A DNA stretch of 64,000 nucleotides from an uncultured Lachnospiraceae bacterium (GCA_910588875.1 CAJURT010000005.1:62001-126000), one strand, 5' to 3'; shown: positions 34,259-42,385, counted from the first letter of the stretch. The notes: a model not told the origin generated them from the sequence alone. Made by a program: numbers and translations.

Positions 34259-34680
34259 ATACCAAGACCTTCCATATTTTCTGCGATTTCTTCCATGTCA
34301 TCATAGCTGTTGGACTGGTTCCAGGCATCCTTGCTCCAAATTTCAATCCTGCTTCCCACGCCTACCAAGACAGCATCCTTGTCAATCCCGGCAAACTCCC
34401 GCAGCACTGCCGGCAGCAGGATTCTTCCCTGCTTGTCCACTTCACAGGTAGTGGCCCCTGCCAGAAAAAATCGGGAAAACTTCCTGGCATTGGCATTCGT
34501 AAGAGGCAGGGCGTGCAGTTTTTCTTCCAGGGCTTTCCACTCGGTATTTTCATAGACAAACAGACAGCCGTCAAGGCCCTTCGTAACCACGAATTCCTCT
34601 CCAAGCTGCTCCCTGAATTTGGAAGGAACGATCAGCCGTCCCTTCGCATCCACTGTGTGATTATATTCGCCCATGAACAT
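34255..34680 (-). CDS. mraZ: Transcriptional regulator MraZ
   Basis: A 141-residue MraZ with two AbrB-like half domains: MFMGEYNHTVDAKGRLIVPSKFRE and the repeated CEVDKQGRILLPAVLREFAG. It forms a ring-shaped oligomer that binds repeated GTGG boxes upstream of its own gene and controls the dcw cluster. The ATG at 34680 is preferred over a GTG three codons upstream because MFMGEYNH is the standard start and AGGTGG lies 5 bases before it. The operator and promoter are at 34703-34789. Confidence 0.96.
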   Translation of the reverse strand: MFMGEYNHTVDAKGRLIVPSKFREQLGEEFVVTKGLDGCLFVYENTEWKALEEKLHALPLTNANARKFSRFFLAGATTCEVDKQGRILLPAVLREFAGIDKDAVLVGVGSRIEIWSKDAWNQSNSYDDMEEIAENMEGLGI

Positions 34681-34702
34681 ATAAACCACCTACTGCCCTG
34701 TC

Positions 34703-34751
34703 AAACCACCTTGTCACCATTTCCCACCACTTTAAACCACTTTCCACCACT
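34703..34751 (-). promoter_or_regulatory. MraZ box array (direct GTGG repeats)
   Basis: On the minus strand AGTGG occurs three times at an exact 10-base period (ending 34747-34751, 34737-34741, 34727-34731), followed by AATGG in the same phase and an AGGTGG one base out of phase. It lies between the promoter and mraZ, as for known MraZ operators. Confidence 0.75.
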
Positions 34752-34760
34752 CGTAGCTTT

Positions 34761-34789
34761 ATTCTAGTACAAATACAGGAAAATATCAA
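34761..34789 (-). promoter_or_regulatory. Promoter of the dcw cluster (Pmra)
   Basis: Minus strand TTGATA (34784-34789), 17-base spacer, TAGAAT (34761-34766), immediately upstream of the MraZ boxes. Confidence 0.7.
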
Positions 34790-34797
34790 GGAGTTTT

Positions 34798-34832
34798 TCA
34801 AAAAAAGGCAGCTGACCTTTTTGTCAGCTGCC
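34798..34832 (-). terminator. Terminator after the lgt-spo0E-like operon
   Basis: Minus strand GGCAGCTGAC-loop-GTCAGCTGCC, a perfect 10-bp stem followed by seven T (34800-34806). It insulates the mra promoter. Confidence 0.88.
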
Positions 34833-34850
34833 GCAATATATACTTTAAAT

Positions 34851-35006
34851 TCAGAACCCGGACGCAATATATTGTTCAATTAATTGATCCAACGTCAGAC
34901 TATTCTGATAAATGGCTTCATAATCCTCTTTCTTCTCAATACTGCTGTCCAGACGTTCCCTCGCTCTCTCAATGTCCTTCACCAGTTCTTCCTTAGCAAC
35001 CTTCAT
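34851..35006 (-). CDS. Small Spo0E-family (aspartyl-phosphate phosphatase-like) protein
   Basis: A 51-residue protein, MKVAKEELVKDIERARERLD then SSIEKKEDYEAIYQNSLTLDQLIEQYI. Two helices with the signature S-x-x-LD-x-LI-x-x-Y match the Spo0E/Rap-independent phosphatase family, which dephosphorylates Spo0A-P and delays sporulation. The fit is the LDQLIEQY core plus size; the catalytic SQELD consensus is only partly kept. ATG 35006 has AGGAG 9 bases upstream, and the gene begins 2 bases after the lgt stop, so it is co-transcribed with lgt. It is followed by a strong terminator. Family membership is likely, activity is inferred. Confidence 0.7.
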   Translation of the reverse strand: MKVAKEELVKDIERARERLDSSIEKKEDYEAIYQNSLTLDQLIEQYIASGF

Positions 35007-35007
35007 G

Positions 35008-35883
35008 TTATAATTCTCCTTTTGGTTTCTGTCCTGCCAGCCGGGGCCCCAGGAATAAAACTGCAGCCGCCGCCAGCGCCAACATCAGTGACAATGCCTG
35101 TGATACCGGAATCCCTGTATGGAACAGGATCAACTGATCCGTTCGCAATCCTTCAATCCAAAACCTTCCCACCCCGTAACCTAGCAGGTAAATCCATAGC
35201 ATCTCCCCGTCAAACCTTTTTCGGTAACGGTACCAAAGCAGAAACCCCAAAAGCCCAAGATTCCAAAGTGACTCATACAGAAAGGTGGGATGCACCTGGA
35301 TGTATTCCACTCCATTTTCCACAATCCGCTGACTCAACACATCTGGTGTAAGCATCCCATCACTGACCAGTGATAATTTTATACGCATAGCAAAGAGGCT
35401 GTCCGTGTATCCGCCAAATGCCTCACAGTTGAAGAAATTCCCCCATCTGCCGATGATCTGACCCGTTACCAGCCCCAAAACTCCGCTATCTGCCATAGAA
35501 AAAAATGAAATTTTCCGAATTCGTGTGAATATAACCAAAGTCAGTATTGCGCCAATCACTCCCCCATAAATTGCCAGCCCTCCAGCCCGCAGATTGAAAA
35601 TCTGCAACAGATCCCCCTTATAATTGTCCCACTGGAAGATAACATAATAAATCCTGGCGCCTATAATCGCAAAAATAATGCCGTAAAGCGCAAAATCCAG
35701 ATACACCTCCGGATCCTGCCCCCTCCTTTTCGCATCTGACTGAGCTATCCAAATACCAGCCAGCATGCCTAGGCCAATAATGATTCCGTAATACGCAATA
35801 CGGAATCCGAAAATGTAAAGGTCATTTCTCAGGTTCTGTATCGCAATCCCCAGATACACGAAGCTGATATCTGCACCGTTCAT
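35008..35883 (-). CDS. lgt: Prolipoprotein diacylglyceryl transferase
   Basis: A 291-residue, seven-span membrane enzyme that transfers diacylglycerol to the lipobox cysteine of prelipoproteins. The essential IAYYGIIIGLGMLAG, RAGGLAIYGGVIGA, GRWGNFFNCEAFGG signature and the later HPTFLYESLWNLGLL with YGVGRFWIEGLRTDQL are intact. It would modify TctC and other lipoproteins. ATG 35883, with a good promoter at 35913-35941 and a Spo0A-box-like site beyond it. Confidence 0.96.
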   Translation of the reverse strand: MNGADISFVYLGIAIQNLRNDLYIFGFRIAYYGIIIGLGMLAGIWIAQSDAKRRGQDPEVYLDFALYGIIFAIIGARIYYVIFQWDNYKGDLLQIFNLRAGGLAIYGGVIGAILTLVIFTRIRKISFFSMADSGVLGLVTGQIIGRWGNFFNCEAFGGYTDSLFAMRIKLSLVSDGMLTPDVLSQRIVENGVEYIQVHPTFLYESLWNLGLLGFLLWYRYRKRFDGEMLWIYLLGYGVGRFWIEGLRTDQLILFHTGIPVSQALSLMLALAAAAVLFLGPRLAGQKPKGEL

Positions 35884-35912
35884 TCTCCTTGTCTCCTTTC
35901 GATGTTTTCTCT

Positions 35913-35941
35913 ATTTTACCGCCAAAATACACGAAAATCAA
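35913..35941 (-). promoter_or_regulatory. Promoter of lgt and the spo0E-like gene
   Basis: Minus strand TTGATT (35936-35941), 17-base spacer, TAAAAT (35913-35918). Confidence 0.65.
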
Positions 35942-35950
35942 ACATTATCG

Positions 35951-35988
35951 GACGACAGTTTTCAACATCCTCTGCCACCATTCGACAA
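35951..35988. promoter_or_regulatory. Spo0A-box-like sites in the lgt/ychF divergent region
   Basis: TTGTCGAA on the minus strand (35981-35988) is an exact match to the 0A-box consensus; CTGTCGTC (35951-35958, minus strand) is a partial match. They lie upstream of the lgt -35, where Spo0A-P could activate or repress. A single exact 8-mer can occur by chance. Confidence 0.4.
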
Positions 35989-36154
35989 CCGCCCTGCTGC
36001 CTTGCCGGATTTTGCCTGTTTTCCCTACATTTAAAGGCTTTTAGGGTTTTCTTTGCCCTGATTCTATGCTACAATTAATTGTCCTGAAAATCAAGTTAAT
36101 TTTAACAAGACTAAAATGCATTAAGAAAAAGACCAGTTAAGGAAGGAAAAAAAT

Positions 36155-37252
36155 ATGAAATTAGGAATCGTCGGGCTTCCCAATGTAGGGAAAAGCACCC
36201 TTTTCAACTCACTGACCAAGGCAGGGGCGGAATCTGCCAACTATCCATTCTGCACCATTGATCCCAATATAGGCGTGGTGGCCGTGCCTGATAAGAGGAT
36301 CCGGCTTCTGGGGGAACTCTGCCACTCAAAAAAAGTAACTCCCGCTGTCATTGAATTCGTGGACATCGCCGGACTGGTAAAGGGGGCTTCCAAAGGGGAA
36401 GGCTTAGGCAACCAGTTCCTCGCCAATATCCGGGAGGTGGATGCCGTCGTCCATGTGGTCCGTTGCTTTGAAGATCCGAATGTGATCCATGTGGAGGGCA
36501 GTGTGGACCCTGCACGGGATATCGACACCATCAACCTGGAGTTGATTTTTTCCGACCTGGAGATCCTGGAACGCCGGATCGCCAAGACCGCCCGCTCCGC
36601 CAACAATGACAAATCCCTGGCAAAGGAATTGTCCGTCTTAAAAGAACTGCAGGCTATCCTGGAGGAAGGAAAGCCGGCTTGCTCCTATGAAAGCGAGGAC
36701 GAGGACCAAATGGCTTTTGTCCGTTCCCTGAATCTCCTAACCTGCAAGCCAGTCATCTTTGCCGCCAATGTCAGTGAGGAGGACCTGGCTGACGACGGAG
36801 CCGGCAACCCTTATGTGGCGTCTGTCCGGCAAACGGCTGCCCAGACCGGTTCCGGCGTCTTTGTCATCAGCGCCCAGATTGAACAGGAGATTGCTGAATT
36901 GGAGGAGGATGAGAAGCAGGAATACTTAGAAGCCCTTGGGCTCTCGGAGTCCGGGCTGGACAAGCTGATCGCTGCCAGCTATAAGCTTTTAGGCCTTATC
37001 AGCTTTTTGACCTCCGGGGAGGATGAAACCCGGGCCTGGACGATCAAGGTGGGGACCAAAGCCCCCCAGGCCGCCGGCAAGATCCACTCTGACTTTGAGC
37101 GGGGCTTCATCCGCGCCGAGGTTGTGAACTATCAGGATCTTTTGAACTGCAAAAGCTATGCCAAGGCCAAAGAAAAGGGGCTGGTGCGGCTGGAAGGCAA
37201 GGATTATGTGGTTAAAGATGGGGACGTGGTCTTGTTTAGGTTTAATGTATAA
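36155..37252 (+). CDS. ychF: Redox-regulated ATPase YchF (OLA1 family)
   Basis: A 365-residue Obg-related P-loop NTPase that prefers ATP. G1 GLPNVGKSTLFNSLT, the family-specific YPFCTIDPNIGVV switch, G3 DIAGLVKGASKGEGLGNQFL, then a coiled-coil insertion (LEILERRIAKTARSANN) and C-terminal TGS domain (KAPQAAGKIHSDFERGFIRAEV, KDYVVKDGDVVLFRFNV). It binds ribosomes and is linked to oxidative stress. Start ATG 36155 with AAGGAAGG ahead. It is divergent from lgt; an extended -10 (TGCTACAAT, 36067-36075) is the best promoter candidate. The terminator at 37266-37293 closes it. Confidence 0.97.
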   Translation: MKLGIVGLPNVGKSTLFNSLTKAGAESANYPFCTIDPNIGVVAVPDKRIRLLGELCHSKKVTPAVIEFVDIAGLVKGASKGEGLGNQFLANIREVDAVVHVVRCFEDPNVIHVEGSVDPARDIDTINLELIFSDLEILERRIAKTARSANNDKSLAKELSVLKELQAILEEGKPACSYESEDEDQMAFVRSLNLLTCKPVIFAANVSEEDLADDGAGNPYVASVRQTAAQTGSGVFVISAQIEQEIAELEEDEKQEYLEALGLSESGLDKLIAASYKLLGLISFLTSGEDETRAWTIKVGTKAPQAAGKIHSDFERGFIRAEVVNYQDLLNCKSYAKAKEKGLVRLEGKDYVVKDGDVVLFRFNV

Positions 37253-37265
37253 CGGCAAAAACAGC

Positions 37266-37293
37266 AAAAAATCCTGCGGCAGCAGGATTTTTT
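37266..37293. terminator. Bidirectional terminator between ychF and lysA
   Basis: ATCCTGC-GGCA-GCAGGAT with five A before and a T run after; usable from both converging genes. Confidence 0.85.
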
Positions 37294-37306
37294 GCTTACA
37301 GTAGAT

Positions 37307-38584
37307 TTATAGGTATTTCTCCATCATTCCGCATCCGTCCAGGGTGGCAAAATAATCCCTGGGGGTCTCAGCCCTGCGGATCAGCTGTACTGTCCCATCC
37401 TCCTTCAGCAGAAGTTCTGCGGACTTAAGCTTCCCATTATAATTGTATCCCATGGCAAACCCATGGGCTCCTGTGTCATGGATTACCAGAAGATCGCCAA
37501 TCCTGATCTCCGGCAGCATCCGGTCCACTGCAAACTTATCATTGTTCTCGCAGAGGGATCCCGTCACATCATACTTCCGGTCCCAGGGGGCATCCTCCTT
37601 CCCCATAACCGTAATATGGTGGTAGGCCCCATACATGGCAGGGCGCATCAGATCCACTGCACAGGCATCCAGGCCGATATATTCCTTATAGGTGTGCTTC
37701 TCATGGATGGCGGTGGAGACCAGGCATCCATAAGGCCCCAGCATAAAGCGCCCCAGTTCCGTATAGATGGCCACATCCCCCATCCCGGCAGGGACCAGAA
37801 CTTCCTCATAGGCTTTCTTCACCCCTTCACCGATGGCGGCAATATCATTCGGCTCCTGATCCGGGCGGTAGGCAATTCCAATCCCTCCGGACAGGTTGAT
37901 AAAGCTGACGGGGATCCCCGTCTCCTCCCTGAGCCTCACTGCCACCTCAAAAAGGATTTTTGCCAGGACAGGATAGTAGTCATTGGTCACTGTATTGCTG
38001 GCAAGAAAGGCATGGATCCCAAATTCCTTTGCTCCCTTCTCCTGCAGGATACGGAAAGCCTGGAAAAGCTGTTCTGTGGTCATGCCATACTTGGCATCCC
38101 CCGGATTGTCCATAATCTCATTGCTGATGGCAAACAGGCCGCCCGGATTATACCGGCAGCTGATGACTTCCGGGATCCCGCCCAATTCCCGCTCCACACT
38201 CTCAATGTGGGTGATATCATCCAGGTTGATGATGGCTCCCAGGCTGTCGGCCAGCTTAAACTCTCCCGCCGGTGTGTTGTTGGAGGAAAACATAATCTCC
38301 CGCCCGGAAAAACCCACTCCGTCTGACAGCATCAGTTCTGTGGCTGATGAACAGTCCGTGCCGCATCCGCACTCTTTTAGAATCTGCAGGATGTATGGAT
38401 TTGGGGTCGCCTTCACCGCAAAATACTCCTTAAACCCCTTATTCCACGAAAATGCTTCCCTGAGCCTCCTGGCGTTTTCCCGGATCCCTCTCTCATCATA
38501 CAGATGGAAGGGTGTTGGATACTGCTTTACGATCTCCTCCAGCTGCTCCTTTGTCACAAACGGTTTTTTATCCACGTCAATCAT
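37307..38584 (-). CDS. lysA: Diaminopimelate decarboxylase
   Basis: A 425-residue fold-type III PLP enzyme converting meso-diaminopimelate to lysine. The PLP lysine lies in EYFAVKATPNPYIL; FGIHAFLASN and INLSGGIGIAYRP form the phosphate-binding part; the second-subunit active-site motif is GSLCENNDKFA. The usual HFHIGS is replaced by GIHAFLASN, which I take as a subfamily feature. It follows pyk by 18 bases. Related ornithine/arginine decarboxylases are less likely because of the D-amino-acid-type CE motif. Confidence 0.87.
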   Translation of the reverse strand: MIDVDKKPFVTKEQLEEIVKQYPTPFHLYDERGIRENARRLREAFSWNKGFKEYFAVKATPNPYILQILKECGCGTDCSSATELMLSDGVGFSGREIMFSSNNTPAGEFKLADSLGAIINLDDITHIESVERELGGIPEVISCRYNPGGLFAISNEIMDNPGDAKYGMTTEQLFQAFRILQEKGAKEFGIHAFLASNTVTNDYYPVLAKILFEVAVRLREETGIPVSFINLSGGIGIAYRPDQEPNDIAAIGEGVKKAYEEVLVPAGMGDVAIYTELGRFMLGPYGCLVSTAIHEKHTYKEYIGLDACAVDLMRPAMYGAYHHITVMGKEDAPWDRKYDVTGSLCENNDKFAVDRMLPEIRIGDLLVIHDTGAHGFAMGYNYNGKLKSAELLLKEDGTVQLIRRAETPRDYFATLDGCGMMEKYL

Positions 38585-38602
38585 TCTCCTCTGTCCGTCT
38601 TT

Positions 38603-40039
38603 TTAATCCACCTCAATGACCCGCATAATATTCGTATGGGTCGCCGGCCGGTTCCTGCTGATCCGGTTTACCACACCGGCCGTCACCACCACCACGTCAC
38701 CGTCCTCAATCACACCCTTCTCCTTCAGAAGATCCAAAGAAGACTCAATCAGCACGTCCGTGGACTCGGCCCGCTTTGCCTGATAGGGCTTTACCCCCCA
38801 GTAAATCTGCATCTGGCGCACTGCCGCTGCACTGGGTGACAGGCCAATCACCTGGACATTCGGCCTCCACTTGGACAGCTGGCGGGTGGTGTACCCCGTA
38901 ATGCTTGGTGCAATGATCACCTTGGCATCCAGGTCATAAGCCGTGGAAACCGTGGAATAACACACCGCATTGGAAATATTCGCCTTATCTTCCACCGACC
39001 CCTTCCTCTGGCGGTAAGCCGCCATGTCCAGATATTTTTCAGAGGCCTCACAGATCTGTACCATCATTTTGAGGGCTTCCACCGGATATTTCCCGGCAGC
39101 CGTCTCCCCGGACAGCATCACCACATCCGTGCCGTCATAGACTGCATTGGCCACATCCGTCACCTCTGCCCGGGTGGGGCGGGGATTACGGATCATGGAA
39201 TCCAGCATCTGCGTGGCTGTGATCACGGTCTTGCATGCCATATTGCATTTATGGATAATCTTCTTCTGGATGTGGGGTACCCGCTCTGCCGGGATCTCCA
39301 CGCCCAAATCTCCCCGGGCCACCATGATCCCGTCACTGGCAGCAATAATCCCGTCTAAGTTTTCCAGTCCTTCCGCATTCTCAATCTTGGAGATCACCTG
39401 CATGGAAGACCCCGCCTCAGCCAGGATCTCCTTGATCTCCAGTACGGCCTCCGGCGTCCGCACAAAGGATGCCGCTATAAAATCAAATCCCTGTTCAATA
39501 CCAAACCGGATATCCTCCTTGTCCTTGTCCGTCAGGGCCGGCAGCTTAATCTTCACATTCGGCACATTGACGCCCTTGCGCTGCCCCAATTCACCGCCGT
39601 TGATCACGGTACAGGTAATGTCTGTACCCTCCACGTTCCTGACTTCAAGTTCAATCAGGCCATCGTCAATCAGGATCCGGTTCCCCGGCTCCACATCCTC
39701 ATTCAAACCGTCGTAATTGATATGGGCAATCTTATCATTCCCCTCAATCTCCCGGGTCGTCAGGATATACTCCTGCCCTTCCACCAGGGTTACCTTGCCT
39801 CCTCCCTCCAAAAGCCCGGTGCGGATCTCCGGCCCCTTGGTATCCAAAAGCGCCGCCACCGGAATGTCCAGTTCCTCCCGGACTGATTTGAGCAGATCCA
39901 GCCTTGCCTTCTGTTCCTCATGGGTGCCGTGGGAAAAATTAAAGCGGGCAACATCCATGCCGTTTAAAATCAGCGCCTTCATCACTTCCCGGTCATCACT
40001 GTTTGGCCCCATGGTACAGATAATCTTTGTTTTTTTCAT
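38603..40039 (-). CDS. pyk: Pyruvate kinase
   Basis: A 478-residue glycolytic enzyme making pyruvate and ATP from PEP and ADP. It begins MKKTKIICTMGPNSDDREV, has NFSHGTHEEQ, DTKGPEIRTG, the KIENAEGLENLDGI active-site region, VARGDLGVEIP and MLSGETAAGKYP. No C-terminal PEP-utiliser domain. ATG 40039 is chosen to match the family and the AAGGGGA site; an in-frame TTG at 40117 would add 26 Gly/Ala/Glu-rich residues and cannot be excluded. lysA is 18 bases downstream. Confidence 0.95.
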   Translation of the reverse strand: MKKTKIICTMGPNSDDREVMKALILNGMDVARFNFSHGTHEEQKARLDLLKSVREELDIPVAALLDTKGPEIRTGLLEGGGKVTLVEGQEYILTTREIEGNDKIAHINYDGLNEDVEPGNRILIDDGLIELEVRNVEGTDITCTVINGGELGQRKGVNVPNVKIKLPALTDKDKEDIRFGIEQGFDFIAASFVRTPEAVLEIKEILAEAGSSMQVISKIENAEGLENLDGIIAASDGIMVARGDLGVEIPAERVPHIQKKIIHKCNMACKTVITATQMLDSMIRNPRPTRAEVTDVANAVYDGTDVVMLSGETAAGKYPVEALKMMVQICEASEKYLDMAAYRQRKGSVEDKANISNAVCYSTVSTAYDLDAKVIIAPSITGYTTRQLSKWRPNVQVIGLSPSAAAVRQMQIYWGVKPYQAKRAESTDVLIESSLDLLKEKGVIEDGDVVVVTAGVVNRISRNRPATHTNIMRVIEVD

Positions 40040-40119
40040 AATCCCCTTCTGTCCTCCATTTTCTCCGGCCCCGGCTCCTTCCCCTGCCGGCGCCGAGCCG
40101 GTGTCTTTTATATCCAAAA

Positions 40120-40986
40120 TCAGCCCTGCCCCTCTTCCTTATCCTTTACCACATGCTTATGGGTATAGAGATGGTCCTGGCAGTACTCATAGCTTCCCTC
40201 GCATTTCGAACAATACCTGAACTCCAGATCATCCCCGTCCAGTTCCGTCCGTCCGCAGACCGCACAGCGGTGGCGGGTGCTGCCCTTGGGAAGAATCTTA
40301 GATTCTTTTTTGAATTTATTCTTCCGGTGTATTTCCTTCGGGGCATAGCGTTTATAATTCCTTGTTATCAAAAAAAACACCAGCACATTGGCCAGGGATA
40401 CTATCAGTTCGCAGCGATCTGCCATGCCTCCGAACACAAAGCTGTACAGATACACCGCACACTCTGCCACAGCCAGCCACTTGGCCTTCACCGGCAGGAC
40501 AAAAAACAGCAGAAACTGTGCATCCGGAAAATACATGGCAAAGGCAAGGAAAATCGAAGAATTTAAAAATCCCGTGGTAAGCATCCAGTCCTGGCGGAAG
40601 ATCACATATCCCAGCAGGCAGGCCAGGGCCTGGGCCAGCATCCCCATAAAGAAAAAGACGTTAAACCGGAAGGAACCCCAGATATTCTCCAGGGTCTGCC
40701 CCAGGCTGTGGTACATAAACAGGGCAATGATCCCGAAAAACACACTGGTAAAACGAAAAGAGCCAAAGGATGGCGGGAAAATCAAAAAGGTCACCAGACG
40801 CCAAACCTGGCCATGGAGGATTGCCCTCCCGTCCAGGCAGAGATAACCGGAATAAATGTTCCAGTACATCACAGGGTTCACCACATAAACCGCCAGCCCC
40901 ACCGCATACAGGATCACAATATAATACATCAGGTTCGGAATCGCGTACCGGTTATATTTCCGTTCGAAATCATAAAAAAACTTCAT
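40120..40986 (-). CDS. Rhomboid-like membrane protein with C-terminal zinc ribbon
   Basis: A 288-residue protein with about six membrane helices and a soluble C-terminus with paired cysteines (CAVCGRTELDGDDLEFRYCSKCEGSYEYCQDH) typical of a zinc ribbon. The membrane part has a rhomboid/Derlin-like layout (GQVWRLVTFLIFPP, FFGIIALFMYHSLGQTLENIWGSFRFNVFFFMGM) but lacks the GxSG serine and C-terminal histidine of active rhomboid proteases. It is probably a pseudo-protease that binds membrane clients. ATG 40986 has AGGA 7 bases upstream. It lies between pyk and corA. Function unknown. Confidence 0.72.
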   Translation of the reverse strand: MKFFYDFERKYNRYAIPNLMYYIVILYAVGLAVYVVNPVMYWNIYSGYLCLDGRAILHGQVWRLVTFLIFPPSFGSFRFTSVFFGIIALFMYHSLGQTLENIWGSFRFNVFFFMGMLAQALACLLGYVIFRQDWMLTTGFLNSSIFLAFAMYFPDAQFLLFFVLPVKAKWLAVAECAVYLYSFVFGGMADRCELIVSLANVLVFFLITRNYKRYAPKEIHRKNKFKKESKILPKGSTRHRCAVCGRTELDGDDLEFRYCSKCEGSYEYCQDHLYTHKHVVKDKEEGQG

Positions 40987-41022
40987 CTGCAATCCTTTCT
41001 TCACAGCCATTCCGGCTGTTTT

Positions 41023-41964
41023 TCAGAACAAATCTTTCTTGGAGAAAAGCAGCGCCACCAGCAAAGACAGCACCGCCGCAAAACCCAGCACAATCCAAAA
41101 CCCATACAGGCTCTGGGCATAGGGCATCCCTGCCGGGTTCACATTCATGCCGTAAAAGCTGGCCACCATGGTAGGGATGGACATCACGATGGTAATCGTG
41201 GCCAAAAACTTCATCACAATATTCAGATTATTGGAAATCACCGAGGCAAATGCATCCATGGTCCCACTCAGGATCCCGCTGTATATATTGGCCATCTCAA
41301 TGGCCTGCTTATTCTCAATAATGACATCCTCCAGAAGTTCCGTGTCCTCCGGATACTTTTTGATCTTCTCATTTTTCAGGAGTTTCTCAAAAACCACCTC
41401 ATTGGAACGCAGGGAAGTGGTGAAATAGACCAAACTCTTCTCCAGTTCCAGCAGTTCGATCAGTTCCCTGTTCTTCTGGGACTTGTGCAGTTCCCGCTCA
41501 ACCACCTCGCTCTTCTTGTCAATAATCCGAAGATACTGCAGATACAGCGAAGCATTTTTATACAAAATCTGCAGGATAAACCGGGTTTTCATATAGGTGT
41601 GGAAATCCCTCACCCGCCCATCCATAAAGGCAGTCAGCACCGGCGTGTCCTCCAGGCAAACCGTCACAATCATATCCTCCGTCATGATAATGCCCATGGG
41701 GATCGTCACATACCAGTCCTTCTCATTGCGCTCCTCAATTGCCGGGATATCCACCAAAATCAGGCTATAATGCTCCTCGTTCTCAATACGGGAACGCTCC
41801 TCCTCATCCAGAGGCGCCTTGAGATGGTCCGGGTCAATGTCAAACCTTTCTGCAATCTCCAGGATCTCCGTGGCTGTGGGATCCGTCAGTGCAATCCAGC
41901 ACCCGTTCTCCGCTTCATCCTTCTGGTGGATAGTCCCCTCTTCTGTCTTAAAAATCCGAATCAT
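41023..41964 (-). CDS. corA: CorA-family magnesium transporter
   Basis: A 313-residue CorA-like channel. A large cytoplasmic funnel domain (about 1-250) leads to two C-terminal membrane helices with the selectivity motif FYGMNVNP between them and a basic C-terminal end (FSKKDLF). It forms pentamers carrying Mg2+ and perhaps Co2+/Ni2+. ATG 41964 is preferred to a longer frame (to 42138) since AAAGGAG sits 9 bases ahead and the extension is not conserved. A consensus promoter lies at 42310-42338, giving a leader of about 340 bases that holds a small reading frame and hairpins. Confidence 0.9.
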   Translation of the reverse strand: MIRIFKTEEGTIHQKDEAENGCWIALTDPTATEILEIAERFDIDPDHLKAPLDEEERSRIENEEHYSLILVDIPAIEERNEKDWYVTIPMGIIMTEDMIVTVCLEDTPVLTAFMDGRVRDFHTYMKTRFILQILYKNASLYLQYLRIIDKKSEVVERELHKSQKNRELIELLELEKSLVYFTTSLRSNEVVFEKLLKNEKIKKYPEDTELLEDVIIENKQAIEMANIYSGILSGTMDAFASVISNNLNIVMKFLATITIVMSIPTMVASFYGMNVNPAGMPYAQSLYGFWIVLGFAAVLSLLVALLFSKKDLF

Positions 41965-42125
41965 TGCTCTCTGCTCCTTTCCCTGGAGCCGTCCCGGGCC
42001 CTGTCTCCCGCCGACGCCTGCCCCGCAGGCAGCCGTTTTGCCAAATACCCAAGCCGGCCTTCTCAAAAACCATGCAGCCAAACCTGCACTGCACCCGGAA
42101 AGGCCGGAAAAGCATGGGATCCCTA

Positions 42126-42218
42126 TCAGGTTCCACACCTGGTCTCCGGAAACGGCAGTGCAGGCTTCCGCTTTCGTACGTCATCGGTATCTATGTGGTA
42201 TACCGAACCACCATCCAT
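42126..42218 (-). CDS. Putative 30-residue leader peptide upstream of corA
   Basis: ATG 42218 has AAGGAGG at 8 bases, as strong a ribosome site as any gene here. The product MDGGSVYHIDTDDVRKRKPA followed by LPFPETRCGT has an acidic patch (DTDD) and a Pro-rich end. It resembles no known protein. It lies in the corA 5' leader, so it may be a regulatory leader frame like those of some bacterial Mg2+ transporters. That role is inference. Confidence 0.45.
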   Translation of the reverse strand: MDGGSVYHIDTDDVRKRKPALPFPETRCGT

Positions 42219-42245
42219 TTCTGCCGCCTCCTTTTTCCTGAAATC

Positions 42246-42279
42246 CCCACAGCCGTCCAGACGCATAAACCGCTGTGGG
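42246..42279 (-). promoter_or_regulatory. Hairpin near the start of the corA leader
   Basis: Minus strand CCCACAGC and GCTGTGGG, an 8-bp stem with an 18-base loop, about 25 bases after the predicted transcription start and just ahead of the leader-peptide ribosome site. I could not match it to a named riboswitch class. Confidence 0.5.
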
Positions 42280-42309
42280 CAAAATATCCTTGAACTCTCT
42301 ACAAACCAC

Positions 42310-42338
42310 ATTATAATTTCTACCCACCGTTTTGTCAA
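42310..42338 (-). promoter_or_regulatory. Consensus promoter of corA
   Basis: Minus strand TTGACA (42333-42338), 17-base spacer, TATAAT (42310-42315): a perfect sigma-A consensus. Confidence 0.85.
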
Positions 42339-42385
42339 ACATATTAGGGCTTAAATTCTTAACCCTTTTTTTACGCCCCCTAAAA

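Noticed and set aside
36090..36110. GTTAA-TT-TTAAC dyad before ychF
   Set aside because: Five-base arms in AT-rich DNA; likely chance.
42240..42310. M-box (ykoK) or NiCo riboswitch in the corA leader
   Set aside because: Conserved core segments of these classes could not be found; listed only as an unclassified hairpin.
40708..42354. 548-codon plus-strand frame
   Set aside because: Antisense to the pseudo-rhomboid and corA; composition and lack of family match indicate a shadow.
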